Shown: positions 1 to 8,678 of the stretch, piece by piece
Position numbering within the stretch: the first letter of the stretch is position 1
How the letters are laid out: every line of letters starts with the position of its first letter
Source of the DNA: Alphaproteobacteria bacterium
GTDB lineage: Bacteria; Pseudomonadota; Alphaproteobacteria; Rhodobacterales; Rhodobacteraceae
Assembly: GCA_030425145.1 (NCBI GenBank)
Contig: JAUHVK010000010.1
Coordinates: 85,362 to 132,171, forward strand
DNA: 46,810 nucleotides
Reading direction: 5' to 3'
Made by a program: the position numbers and the translations under genes
Notes under the pieces: model-generated
What the model saw: only the letters and a program-made list of their open reading frames with translations
Told to the model about the DNA's origin: nothing
Database searches by the model: none

Positions 1-62
1 GAAGTGGAAACAGCCGCGCATTTCCCAATGACAACCCTGGGTGTCCGGCTTTGCCTAACGCC

Positions 63-892
63 ATGAATTCAGGTGATTGGTCAGATGCGGAAAACGATGC
101 TGTCGTAGCGACTTACTTCGCGATGCTCAGCGACGAGCTGTCGGGGCGCTCATACAACAAAGCGGCTCAGAACAGATTTCTCCAAGATCGGATCGGTCGA
201 GGTAGAGGGTCGATTGAGTTCAAGATGTGCAATGTGTCAGCCGTCTTTCGGGGGTTCGGGCTGCCGGTGATCGTCGGATATCAGCCCGGTTCAATTATCA
301 GACTTCCCTCGAAGAAGCTGTGTCCAGGTGCCTGGCGAAGCATCCGGAATGGGAGTTGGCGCTGCATGCGAAAACACCAAAGTGTATGGCGGAACCCGAC
401 GCACTGTATGTCGGCGCGGCACCAACCCTGAAAAACACACCACCACCGGAAGAGTTGGGTCAGATGCAGCGCGTGGCCCGGCATTTCGATGTTGCAGGGC
501 GCGATGAACGCAATCGCGCCCTGGGCCGCGCTGGTGAAGAACGGGTCCTGCAACACGAACGCGCCCAGCTGCGGCAGAATGGTCGTGACGACCTGGCGCA
601 TCAGGTCCAGTGGGTCTCTGAGGAAATTGGCGATGGCGAGGGCTATGATATTGCCAGTTTCACTCCTGATGGCCGGGACCGCCTGATTGAAGTGAAGACG
701 ACCAACGGCTGGGAGCGCACGCCGTTCTACATCTCGCGTAATGAACTGGCGGTTGCAGAGGAGCGACGGGAAAGTTGGTGCCTGTTCCGCCTTTATGAAT
801 TTGCGCGTGTGCCCAAGGCTTTCGAGCTACGACCCCCGCTGGAGGCACATGTGTCACTGACGGCAACGGCGTTTCAGGCAAGCTTTCAATGA
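63..892 (+). pseudogene. DUF3883-domain protein, disrupted by a frameshift
   Basis: The reading from ATG 63 (MNSGDWSDAENDAVVATYF) has the usual N-terminus of a restriction-associated or unknown-function family. It goes out of frame near 285-287. The sequence then continues in frame +2 (NYQTSLEEAVSRCLAKHPEW) to the stop at 892. The C-terminal half has the DUF3883 core, with the acidic-Lys pattern LIEVKTTNG and FYISRNEL, a nuclease-like fold. Adding one base to the CCC run at 285-287 would join the halves as one protein of about 277 residues. Either the gene is inactivated or one base is missing from the assembly. A TTG at 51 is an alternative start. The role of the family is not established. 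No neighbour explains it. Confidence 0.7.
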
Positions 893-1460
893 TGGGCACG
901 TCCCGCAAGTTCGAGCGCCCGATTGGCTTCCACTACTCTGGTGCCGAAACAGGCAAGCGCGCTCAGGAAGGGCAAATACTGGATTCAATTGCCATCATTT
1001 CGCAGCGATGGAATGACTGAGTGGGACCGCCCGCGTGGTCCACTTGAAGACTTCAGGGTTCCTCTGCGCTAGGTTGGCTAAATCTCACCGGAACCTCAAA
1101 CACAGCTACGTACATACAATTAGGGTAGCAGACTCCTGTGCCGCGATGTGGCACCAAGTTCGGTTATAGCTGGCGGGATTGCAGGCATTCGGTGCCTGTG
1201 CGAGGGTTCTCTTGCCGGCAAGCTAGATGACCTTCATTGTCAGTGCCCACAAGAAACAGCCAAAGCGGCAGTCCGGAGTTTGTGCGGTTGGATGGTCGAT
1301 TGCCTCGCCAGAAGAAAGAACTTCCTGATTCGACACAGATAGGGATTCCTTCGAAGGACCTGAGCCCCAGTCGATCTTTGTTTCCCTTCGCGGTTCCACC
1401 AACTCTCTAGAACTCCGACCTTTTTCCATGTGAGGCTTCAGAACGGCGCGGATCTTGACG
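893..1460. other. Gene-poor stretch upstream of the lacI-type gene
   Basis: About 570 bases without a convincing gene. A 42-codon reading from ATG 892 overlaps the stop of the DUF3883 gene, but it has no ribosome binding site and no recognised similarity. The rest shows no RNA gene or transposase remnant that I can identify. The right end (1380-1460) presumably holds the promoter of the lacI-type gene. Confidence 0.5.
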
Positions 1461-1489
1461 GTTAAACGTTTTACTGTTAATCGTTTAAC
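1461..1489. promoter_or_regulatory. Two tandem LacI-family operator-like sites
   Basis: GTTAAACGTTTTAC (1461-1474) and GTTAATCGTTTAAC (1476-1489) are each near-perfect palindromes around a central CG, the hallmark of LacI/GalR-family operators. Their centres are 15 bases apart. They lie 32 bases before the ATG of the LacI-type regulator, so autoregulation is likely. The same sites may control the polyol operon behind it if that is read from this promoter. Confidence 0.7.
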
Positions 1490-1520
1490 AGAGCCGTCAA
1501 AGAGCGGTCTGGGAGGAAAC

Positions 1521-2591
1521 ATGGCCAAGCGCCCGACATCCATCAAACAAGTAGCGGATGCTGCTGGCGTGTCGACAGCGACTGTATCCAACGTCTTTTC
1601 GGGCAAGAAACCTGTCAAACCCGAACTGGCTGCAAAGGTGCGCGAAACCGCAAAGCGACTGGGGTATCACGTCAACAGAGCCGCATCCAACCTGCGCTCG
1701 GGTCAAAGCCGCATCGTGCCAGTCATGGTGCCGGACTTGTCGGACCCGTTTTTCACCTCGCTTATCACGGAAATAGAAGCGCTCGCAGAGGCGGACGATT
1801 TTGACATTATCGTCGCCAGTTCGAAGGATGACGCCGAGACTGAGAAGCGCCGCATCGCTGCCCTTTTGTCTTGGCAGCCAGCTGGCATGATCATTGTTCC
1901 GAGTTCTGACGCTGTGCCTCAGGCGCTCGTCGCTGCGCGAGACAGCATGCCGATTATCCTGACAGACCGCGGGGTCGGAGCCGAAGGTTTCGATATCGTT
2001 TTGCCGGACAATCTTGATGCTGGCCGGCAAGCCGGCGCACATTTGGCAGGACTGGGCCACCGCCGGGTGCTGATCGCCGCTTCCGACCTCGGGCTGCAAG
2101 CCATTCAAGATCGCTGCGACGGAGTTACGGAGCAGATCGAAGCCGCGGGTGGGACAACCGATGTGATAGCAGTGGGGCCCAAGCCTGCGATCGGCGCTGC
2201 GCGCCTTGGCGAGTGGCTCGACGCCAACCCGATGCCAAGCGCAGTGTTCGCCACCACTGACATGACGACGCTATCGCTTCTGAGCTGTCTCGCAGAGCGC
2301 GGGATCGATGTTGGCAGCGACGTTTCCGTTGTTGGGTTCGATGACTATCCTTGGATGTCGGCACGGCGGACGCCGATTACGGCCGTGCGCCAGCCCGTCG
2401 AAGGTATGGCTGAGGCGATCTGGGCGACGTTGAGGAGTCGGCTGACAGGGCTGGAACCTGCATCGGCTACCGCAAACCTTAAATGCACTTTGCTTGTCCG
2501 GGCGTCGACTCGGCCAGTGCAAGATGCGCGACACGAGTCGCTAAACGGAACTGCTGGCACGAGGGAGGCTCAACACCGGGCTAGCGGATAA
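1521..2591 (+). CDS. LacI-family transcriptional regulator of the polyol operon
   Basis: A 356-residue DNA-binding repressor. The N-terminus carries the LacI helix-turn-helix (SIKQVADAAGVSTATVSNVF) and hinge (LGYHVNRAASNLRSGQS). The rest is a periplasmic-binding-protein-like effector domain that begins VPVMVPDLSDPFF and includes VVGFDDYPWMS near the end, as is typical of the family. ATG 1521 is chosen over the upstream in-frame GTG 1455 because GGGAGGA lies 4-10 bases before it and because the family starts just before the HTH. Two operator-like palindromes precede the gene. The downstream transporter and catabolic genes suggest that it senses the polyol or a derived ketose. The effector cannot be read from sequence. 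Confidence 0.9.
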   Translation: MAKRPTSIKQVADAAGVSTATVSNVFSGKKPVKPELAAKVRETAKRLGYHVNRAASNLRSGQSRIVPVMVPDLSDPFFTSLITEIEALAEADDFDIIVASSKDDAETEKRRIAALLSWQPAGMIIVPSSDAVPQALVAARDSMPIILTDRGVGAEGFDIVLPDNLDAGRQAGAHLAGLGHRRVLIAASDLGLQAIQDRCDGVTEQIEAAGGTTDVIAVGPKPAIGAARLGEWLDANPMPSAVFATTDMTTLSLLSCLAERGIDVGSDVSVVGFDDYPWMSARRTPITAVRQPVEGMAEAIWATLRSRLTGLEPASATANLKCTLLVRASTRPVQDARHESLNGTAGTREAQHRASG

Positions 2592-2605
2592 CCAAGAAAA
2601 ATCTT

Positions 2606-2666
2606 GCGTCAGGCAAAACAGAAACGCGACCAAATCGGCCGCGAAGGGATTTGCTTTGCCTGACGC
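2606..2666. repeat. 12-bp perfect inverted repeat before the solute-binding gene
   Basis: GCGTCAGGCAAA (2606-2617) and TTTGCCTGACGC (2655-2666) are exact reverse complements separated by 37 bases. They lie between the regulator stop (2591) and the solute-binding-protein gene (2707). This could be a stem-loop in the leader or the end of the lacI transcript. It could instead be two half-sites for a looping regulator. No T-run follows, so it is not a classical terminator. Confidence 0.55.
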
Positions 2667-2706
2667 CTGACCAAACCACGGCAAGGTTCAATCAGAGGAG
2701 GATATT

Positions 2707-4050
2707 ATGAACCATATGAAAACCATCGCCAAGGGGGTGTCGGCGCTGGCGCTGACCATGGCCTTGGGCACTTCAGCCAGTGCGCAGGACTGGTCAGCCG
2801 AACTTGGCGATCACGACGGCACAACCATTCGCGTGCAATCAATTGCAGACCCTTTCATCGACGCGTTTCGCGAGGTTAGCCCAGCATTTACCGAACTGAC
2901 AGGCGCAGAGGTTACACTCGACAGCTTCGGGTATGATCCACTGCACGAAAAGCAGATCCTGTCTTGTTCGCAGGGCAGCGATGAATATGACGTTCTGTTC
3001 ATCGATGGGATCTGGGTTGGAGAATTCGCAGAAGCGGGATGTCTCGAGCCGGTCGAAGAACGTGTCGCAGCCGCCAATCCGGATGTGATGGCGATGGATG
3101 ACTATATCGACAGCTTCAAGGGACAGGCGATCTGGGACGGGCAGCTTCAGTGCCTTCCAATTGCAGGCTACTGGCACATGCTTCACTACCGCAAGGACCT
3201 GTTCGAAAAGCACGGTCTGGAGGTGCCCAAGACCTTCGACGAGTTGATGCAAGTGGCCAAGTTTTTCGCCGAAGATGACGGAGATCCCGATGTCGCCGGC
3301 ATGGCGATGAACTTCCAGCGTGGCTCTGCGGCAGGCCAGCAGTTCTTCGAGTGGATCTATTCCGCCGGTGGCAAGCCGTGGGAATCCAATTATCCGGGGT
3401 CGGATGATCCTTATGCGGATCAAACGCCGCTGTTCAACTCGCCGGAAGCCGTCGAGATGATCGAGTTCTTCAAAGCGATGGTCCCCTATGGTCCTCCGGG
3501 TGTGGAACAGTTTGCCTGGGATGAGCGGGCAAACGCCTTCACCCAAGGCAAGGTCGCGATGATCAACAACTGGTCTGTGCGAACGCCGCTGTTCACTGAC
3601 CCGGATATCTCGAAAGTGACCGATGCCTTCGACGTCGCGATGTTCCCCCACGCCGACGGCGCGTCTTCGGTTCCGCCGGTCGGCGGCTGGATCATGTGCC
3701 TGAACGCCCATGGTCAGCAGAAGGACGCCGCATGGGACTTCATGCAGTGGTTTGCCAGCCCCGAGGTCCACAAGGATTTCGTTCTCGCTGGTGGCCCGCC
3801 CAGCCGCCATTCGGCCATGCAGGATGAAGAGATCATCGCCGCCCAGCCATGGGTGCCGACGCTCTATGAATCGGCCAAGGCAGCCTGGCAGGAAGGCCGT
3901 CCGCGTCATGCGATGACCTTCGAGATGATCGACGCGATCGGTCTTCAAGTAAACCGGGCGATCGTCGGGGACGCCACCGCCCAAGAGGCGATGGACGAGG
4001 CCAACGAAACCATCACGCAGATGCTGACCCGCGCCGGCTACCTGAAATAG
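2707..4050 (+). CDS. ABC transporter solute-binding protein (CUT1 type), polyol operon
   Basis: A 447-residue periplasmic binding protein of the family 1 extracellular solute-binding group. The signal peptide is clear: KTIAKGVSALALTMALG followed by an AxA-type cleavage near SASAQ. The mature part has the usual two-lobe features (YDVLFIDGIWVGEFAEAG, RKDLFEKHGLEVPKTFDEL, GKVAMINNW). ATG 2707 has GAGGAGG directly upstream. It is the first gene of the transporter set and is followed by a GNRA-loop hairpin before the permeases. The dehydrogenase and kinase downstream point to a sugar alcohol such as ribitol as ligand. The ligand itself is inferred, not visible. Confidence 0.88.
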   Translation: MNHMKTIAKGVSALALTMALGTSASAQDWSAELGDHDGTTIRVQSIADPFIDAFREVSPAFTELTGAEVTLDSFGYDPLHEKQILSCSQGSDEYDVLFIDGIWVGEFAEAGCLEPVEERVAAANPDVMAMDDYIDSFKGQAIWDGQLQCLPIAGYWHMLHYRKDLFEKHGLEVPKTFDELMQVAKFFAEDDGDPDVAGMAMNFQRGSAAGQQFFEWIYSAGGKPWESNYPGSDDPYADQTPLFNSPEAVEMIEFFKAMVPYGPPGVEQFAWDERANAFTQGKVAMINNWSVRTPLFTDPDISKVTDAFDVAMFPHADGASSVPPVGGWIMCLNAHGQQKDAAWDFMQWFASPEVHKDFVLAGGPPSRHSAMQDEEIIAAQPWVPTLYESAKAAWQEGRPRHAMTFEMIDAIGLQVNRAIVGDATAQEAMDEANETITQMLTRAGYLK

Positions 4051-4095
4051 AGAACCTCCCCCCACGCGTCCTTTCAGGGCGTGTGCATCAAGGGT

Positions 4096-4115
4096 GGGAA
4101 GGGGAGACCCTTCCC
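4096..4115 (+). promoter_or_regulatory. Intercistronic hairpin between binding-protein and permease genes
   Basis: GGGAAGGG (4096-4103), loop GAGA (4104-4107), CCCTTCCC (4108-4115): a perfect 8-bp stem with a GNRA tetraloop. It lies 45 bases after the binding-protein stop and 45 bases before the permease start. It probably protects the 3' end of the upstream message or partly terminates transcription, so that the binding protein is made in excess. Confidence 0.7.
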
Positions 4116-4159
4116 GCCGCTCCCACCGATTTGTCCAACGCAGCGAGATGAGAGGCGTC

Positions 4160-5083
4160 ATGGCCGAGATAACGAATACCGGCACCAAGGTTTTTGCCAG
4201 GGCCAGGCCCGAAGAAAGCGACCGGGCGATCAAGCTCTTCTTCATTGCCCCTGCCGTCATCTACCTGCTGTTGCTCAGCGTTTTTCCGTTCATCTATTCC
4301 GTCTATCTGAGCCTCTATGACGCAAAGCTCACGCGGATGGACCGCAAGTGGTTTGTCGGGTTCGAGAATTACGAACGGCTTCTGAGCGATCCGCTTTTCC
4401 TCAAGGCGATGCAGAATACGGTGGTTCTGACCGTGTCCTCCATCATCCTCGAAGTCATCTTCGGCTTTCTGTGCGCCAAGGTCTTTCTGTCGCTGCGCGA
4501 GATGCGTACCGGGCAGGTGCTGCGCTCAATTGCGATCCTGCCGATGATGATCACACCCATCTGCGTTGGCCTGATGTTCAGCTATATCCTGAACCCGACG
4601 CTGGGGATCATGAACTACCTTTTGTCAGGCGTGGGCATCGAAGGCCCGTCCTGGTTCGGCAACCCGACATTCGCCCTGCCGACGGTGATCTTCATCAATG
4701 CCTGGCAATGGACGCCTTTCATGATGCTCCTGATGCTTGCGGGCCTGGTGTCCATTCCGGACTCTCTCTACGAGGCGGCCGAGCTTGAGAATGCCAAATG
4801 GTATCATATCGCCCGCTATATTGAGCTGCCGGCGATCCGTGACGTGATCCTGATCGGGATCATTCTTCGGGTGATCGACAATCTGAAACTGTTCGACCTC
4901 GTCTATGTCACCACGCGTGGCGGACCGGGCGACAGTACCGAATTGCTGACCTTCTTTGCCTATCGCCAGGACTTTCGGTTCTTCCAGGTCGGCTACGGGT
5001 CTGCGGCCGCGGTGATCATCCTGTTGATTTCCATCGTCGTGACCACCGTGGCCGTCGCCTATCTCAGAAAGGTGCAGAAATGA
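4160..5083 (+). CDS. ABC transporter permease 1 (CUT1, MalF-type), polyol operon
   Basis: A 307-residue inner-membrane permease with about six membrane segments, the first at LFFIAPAVIYLLLLSVFPFIYSV (split here only by the N-terminal leader). The EAA loop that contacts the ATPase is YEAAELENAKWYHIARYIELP. ATG 4160 is chosen because AGAGG lies four bases upstream. The in-frame ATG 4148 and the earlier start at 4094 have no such site, and the latter would run through the hairpin. The end overlaps the next permease by ATGA, showing translational coupling. The substrate is inferred from the operon. Confidence 0.87.
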   Translation: MAEITNTGTKVFARARPEESDRAIKLFFIAPAVIYLLLLSVFPFIYSVYLSLYDAKLTRMDRKWFVGFENYERLLSDPLFLKAMQNTVVLTVSSIILEVIFGFLCAKVFLSLREMRTGQVLRSIAILPMMITPICVGLMFSYILNPTLGIMNYLLSGVGIEGPSWFGNPTFALPTVIFINAWQWTPFMMLLMLAGLVSIPDSLYEAAELENAKWYHIARYIELPAIRDVILIGIILRVIDNLKLFDLVYVTTRGGPGDSTELLTFFAYRQDFRFFQVGYGSAAAVIILLISIVVTTVAVAYLRKVQK

Positions 5084-5892
5084 CGAAATCCGTTCGCTGG
5101 CAACTTGTTGCCGCCGTTGTCATCACTTTTGTCTTCGTTGCGCCGATCCTCTGGATGGTTCTGGCCGCTTTCAAGACGATCAATGACATCTATGCCATCC
5201 CGCCGGTCTGGGTGCCCGATTTCACCTATCTCGACAACTTCAAGCTGCTCTTGTCGGAAAACTGGCCGTTCCTGCTGAACTCGACCATCGTGACGCTGTC
5301 GGCCACGGCGCTGTGCCTTGCCTTTGCGCTGCCTTGTGCCTTTGGGTTGGTGTATTTCCAGTTTGGCGCCAAGAACTTCCTTGCCGACTGGATTCTCTCC
5401 ACCCGCATGATGCCGCCCATCGCCGCCGCCGTTCCGCTCTACATGGTGTTCAACGGCGCAGGGATGCTGGATACCATGCCGGCGCTGATCATCGCCTATG
5501 CCGGGTTCAACTTGCCCTTTGCGGTCTGGGTGGCGATGTCGTTCTTCCGCAATATCCCCAAGGAAATCATCGAGGCCGCCCGAATCGAGGGCTGCGGCTG
5601 GTTCCAGACATTCCGCATCGTGGCCCTGCCACTGGCAAAGAGCGGGATCGCGACGGTGGCCACCTTCGTCTTCATCTTTGCCTGGAACGAGCTGCTGCTG
5701 GCGCTGTTCCTGACCACGCGCGAGGCCAAGACCTTTCCGGTCGTGATCTCGTCCTTCTCGACAGTGACCAAGACCTATTGGGAGCTGATTTCGGCAGCGA
5801 CGATCATCCAGATCCTGCCACCGGTTATCTTCACCATCCTCATGCAACGCCACATCGTCTCGGGACTGACGATGGGCGCGGTCAAGAACTAA
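5080..5892 (+). CDS. ABC transporter permease 2 (CUT1, MalG-type), polyol operon
   Basis: A 270-residue inner-membrane permease. The first membrane segment is near residues 9-30 (VAAVVITFVFVAPILWMVL). The EAA loop is IIEAARIEGCGWFQTFRIVALP, with the conserved Gly. The C-terminus GLTMGAVKN is the standard ending of MalG-type permeases (usually GLTxGAVKG). The start overlaps the stop of permease 1 (ATGA at 5080-5083). It forms the heterodimeric channel with permease 1 and is powered by the ATPase at 6819. The epimerase gene sits between it and the ATPase gene. Confidence 0.88.
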   Translation: MTKSVRWQLVAAVVITFVFVAPILWMVLAAFKTINDIYAIPPVWVPDFTYLDNFKLLLSENWPFLLNSTIVTLSATALCLAFALPCAFGLVYFQFGAKNFLADWILSTRMMPPIAAAVPLYMVFNGAGMLDTMPALIIAYAGFNLPFAVWVAMSFFRNIPKEIIEAARIEGCGWFQTFRIVALPLAKSGIATVATFVFIFAWNELLLALFLTTREAKTFPVVISSFSTVTKTYWELISAATIIQILPPVIFTILMQRHIVSGLTMGAVKN

Positions 5893-5905
5893 AGGAGCGC
5901 CAACA

Positions 5906-6826
5906 ATGGCTTTCGGACAAAACCCCCTTGGCATCCACGCGCTGTGCAGTGTCGGAAGTTGGAGCGAAGCAGACGCTCGCCGAGCAATCTCCTCTGCTGC
6001 CCAGATCGGTTATGACCTGATCGAGATCCCGATGCTTGATCCCGACAGGATCGACGTTGCCATGACGGCGCGACTTCTGGAGGAATTCGGTATCGGGGCG
6101 ACGATCTCGCTGGGTCTGGAACCGGCAACGGACCTGTCCTCTGAAGATCCTGAGGTCTCTGCCAGGGGCGAGGCGCTTTTGTCCAAGGTCGTCAGTATCG
6201 GCCGGGACATCGGGGCAACCCATCTGTGCGGCGTCATCTATTCCGCCATGACAAAATACAGTCGGCCAGCGACCCGCAAAGGGCTGGATCACAGCGTGGC
6301 AGCCTTGCGCCGCATCTGCGATCAGGCGGCGGCCAGCGATCTCACCGTCGGCGTCGAGGTGGTGAACCGATACGAGACCAACATCGCCAACACCGCCGCC
6401 GAGGGGGTGGCCCTGTGCAAGATGATCGGCGCGCCGAATACCCGGGTCCATCTGGACAGCTATCACATGAACATCGAAGAGGCAGACATGGCCCGCGCCA
6501 TTGTCGAGACCGGCGATTACCTCGGATATTTTCACTTCGGGGAATGCCATCGCGGATATCTGGGTACCGGGTCCATCGAATTCGAGCCGGTCTTCAAGGC
6601 GCTTGCGCAAATCGATTATGGCGGGCCGCTGGTTTTCGAAAGTTTTTCTTCCGAAGTGGTGGATCCGCAGCTCTCCAACATCCTCGGTATCTGGCGAAAC
6701 CTCTGGACGAATGGCGACGATCTGATCGCCCATGCGCGGGATTTCATGAACGCCCAGATCAAAGCGGCGCTACAGGCCGAAGGCCTTGCCCGTCCGAACT
6801 TCAAGGGAGACACGCGATATGGGTGA
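5906..6826 (+). CDS. Sugar epimerase, D-tagatose/D-allulose 3-epimerase family
   Basis: A 306-residue TIM-barrel enzyme of the xylose isomerase-like superfamily. The four metal ligands of 3-epimerases of free ketoses are visible: E151 ([12 protein letters not shown]), D184 (VHLDSYHMN), H210 ([10 protein letters not shown]) and E245 (VFESFSS). Their order and spacing fit the ketose 3-epimerases, which interconvert for example D-fructose and D-allulose, or D-ribulose and D-xylulose. An upstream GGAG site supports ATG 5906. Its place between permease and ATPase genes ties it to the imported compound. It could link a ketose made by the neighbouring dehydrogenase to a form that central metabolism accepts. 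The exact substrate is open. Confidence 0.8.
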   Translation: MAFGQNPLGIHALCSVGSWSEADARRAISSAAQIGYDLIEIPMLDPDRIDVAMTARLLEEFGIGATISLGLEPATDLSSEDPEVSARGEALLSKVVSIGRDIGATHLCGVIYSAMTKYSRPATRKGLDHSVAALRRICDQAAASDLTVGVEVVNRYETNIANTAAEGVALCKMIGAPNTRVHLDSYHMNIEEADMARAIVETGDYLGYFHFGECHRGYLGTGSIEFEPVFKALAQIDYGGPLVFESFSSEVVDPQLSNILGIWRNLWTNGDDLIAHARDFMNAQIKAALQAEGLARPNFKGDTRYG

Positions 6827-7889
6827 GATCGTTCTGAAAGATGTTGAAAAGTCGTTCGGCGACGTTTCCGTCCTGCGTGACATCAACCTGACGATCAAGG
6901 ACGGGGAATTCGTCGTCTTCGTCGGTCCCTCGGGCTGCGGGAAATCCACGCTCTTGCGCATGATCACCGGGTTGGAAACCGTCAGCGGTGGCCAGGTCGT
7001 CATCGATGGCGAGGATATCACCCATACTAAGCCATCCTCACGCGGGCTGGCCATGGTGTTTCAGTCCTATGCCCTCTTTCCGCATATCTCGGTGCGCGAC
7101 AACATTGGTTTCGGCCTCAAGATCGCGGGTTTGCCCAAGGCCGAGATCGACGCCAAGGTGGCACAGGCTTCGGGTATTTTGGGGCTGGATGCCCTACTTG
7201 ATCGTAAGCCGCGGGAATTGTCGGGCGGACAGCAGCAGCGTGTTGCCATCGGCCGTGCGATCGTCCGCGAACCAGCGGCTTTCCTGTTTGATGAGCCACT
7301 CTCAAACCTCGATGCCGCGCTGCGGGTGCAGATGCGCATTGAACTGATCCGCCTGCATGAAAGGCTGGCCACGACGATGATCTATGTCACCCACGATCAG
7401 GTCGAAGCAATGACCATGGCCGACCGGATCGTCGTGCTGGAAGGTGGCGACATTCAGCAATTCGATACGCCCATCGCGCTTTACGACCGGCCCGTAAACA
7501 AGTTCGTGGCGGGCTTTATCGGATCGCCCAAGATGAACTTCATGGAAGCCAGCCCCGGCCCGGACGGAACTGTCCAGGTCAAGGGCGGTCCGGCGTTGAA
7601 AGTGCCGGGCCTCGACCCGGCCCGCATGACCGGGCGCATGACCGTCGGCATCCGGCCGGAACATATTCGCTATGCCCATGATGCGGGCGACCTGACCGGA
7701 AAAATCCTTGTCGAGGAACAGCTGGGCAGCGACGCGTTTCTCTATGTCGAGGTCGAAGGCATCGGCATGGTCACGGTCCGCGCCGTGGGTGAGCGGGATT
7801 TCCACAGTCATCAGACAGTGCATTTGAGCCTGCCACCCGAGACCTGCCATGTGTTCGACGAGAGCGATCTGAGGATCAACGAGAATTAA
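6819..7889 (+). CDS. ABC transporter ATP-binding protein (UgpC/MsmK type), polyol operon
   Basis: A 356-residue ATPase that powers the two permeases above. Motifs in order: Walker [10 protein letters not shown], signature LSGGQQQR, Walker [13 protein letters not shown] and the switch His in YVTHDQ. A C-terminal MalK-like TOBE/OB region follows ([10 protein letters not shown]). ATG 6819 overlaps the epimerase stop by eight bases and has GGGAG upstream. The longer in-frame reading from 6786 adds only non-conserved residues. CUT1 ATPases of this type sometimes serve several transporters. Confidence 0.9.
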   Translation: MGEIVLKDVEKSFGDVSVLRDINLTIKDGEFVVFVGPSGCGKSTLLRMITGLETVSGGQVVIDGEDITHTKPSSRGLAMVFQSYALFPHISVRDNIGFGLKIAGLPKAEIDAKVAQASGILGLDALLDRKPRELSGGQQQRVAIGRAIVREPAAFLFDEPLSNLDAALRVQMRIELIRLHERLATTMIYVTHDQVEAMTMADRIVVLEGGDIQQFDTPIALYDRPVNKFVAGFIGSPKMNFMEASPGPDGTVQVKGGPALKVPGLDPARMTGRMTVGIRPEHIRYAHDAGDLTGKILVEEQLGSDAFLYVEVEGIGMVTVRAVGERDFHSHQTVHLSLPPETCHVFDESDLRINEN

Positions 7890-7933
7890 GAAGTTAGGCT
7901 TGTAGCCGGTAGACGAAATCGGAAGGAAACAAC

Positions 7934-8662
7934 ATGACCGGGAGTTTGGACGGGAAAACCGCAGCGATTACGGGTGGCGCGTCGGGGATCGGACTGGCTT
8001 GCGCGAAGGCGCTCACGGAGGCCGGGGCCGCGGTCATTCTCGTGGATCGGGACGAGGCACAACTCGCCACTGCGATGGCGGAGCTCGGACCCAATGCCCA
8101 TGCGGTCGCCTTGGATCTTCTGGATGGCGACGCGGTATCTTCCGTTCTGCCCCGATTGCTCGATTGCACAGGGCGGCTTGATGTTTTTCACGCCAATGCA
8201 GGCGCCTATGTGGGGGGCGCTGTGCTGGACGGCAACCCGGATCAATGGGATCGGGTCATGAGCCTCAACACCAGCGCAGCCTTCCGTTCCGTCCACGCCG
8301 TTCTGCCGCATTTCGTGCAGCAAAAATCGGGTGATATCATCTTTACTTCCTCTGTGGCAGGGGTCACCCCGGTGGTGTGGGAGCCTATCTACACCGCCTC
8401 GAAATACGCCGTGCAGGCCTTTGTCCATTCCACACGCCGCCAGTTGATCCAGCATAACGTTCGTATGGGCGCGGTGCTGCCGGGGCCGGTCATCACCGCC
8501 CTTCTGGACGACTGGCCCAAGGCCAAGATGGACGAGGCGCTGGCCAGCCGCAGCCTGATGGAAGCCCGCGAAGTGGCGGATGCGGTTCTGTTCATGGTCA
8601 CCCGCCCCGAGGGCATCGTCATCCGCGATCTGACCATTCTGCCTCATGGCTGCGACATCTGA
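7934..8662 (+). CDS. rbtD: Ribitol 2-dehydrogenase-like short-chain dehydrogenase
   Basis: A 242-residue SDR enzyme. The nucleotide site is TGGASGIG, the NAG motif is in FHANAGAY, and the catalytic Ser and YxxxK are in FTSSVAG and YTASK. Internal and C-terminal segments ([46 protein letters not shown]) closely match what I remember of ribitol 2-dehydrogenase of enteric bacteria and rhizobia. The predicted reaction is ribitol + NAD+ to D-ribulose + NADH. Enzymes of this type can also oxidise allitol. AAGGAA lies before ATG 7934. The FGGY kinase immediately downstream would phosphorylate the ketose. The similarity was recalled, not computed. Confidence 0.82.
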   Translation: MTGSLDGKTAAITGGASGIGLACAKALTEAGAAVILVDRDEAQLATAMAELGPNAHAVALDLLDGDAVSSVLPRLLDCTGRLDVFHANAGAYVGGAVLDGNPDQWDRVMSLNTSAAFRSVHAVLPHFVQQKSGDIIFTSSVAGVTPVVWEPIYTASKYAVQAFVHSTRRQLIQHNVRMGAVLPGPVITALLDDWPKAKMDEALASRSLMEAREVADAVLFMVTRPEGIVIRDLTILPHGCDI

Positions 8663-8678
8663 TCGAGTGAGAGGCGTG

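Noticed and set aside
892-1020. A 42-codon reading starting one base inside the DUF3883 stop
   Set aside because: No ribosome binding site, no recognised similarity, and the preceding gene is itself broken; too weak to call.
1148-1342. A 64-codon plus-strand frame before the lacI-type gene
   Set aside because: Poor composition, no ribosome site, and an overlapping frame on the other strand is equally long.
2839-4260. A 473-codon minus-strand frame opposite the polyol binding-protein gene
   Set aside because: It is the antisense shadow of a well-supported gene with a signal peptide; the frame has Arg/His-rich, low-complexity composition.
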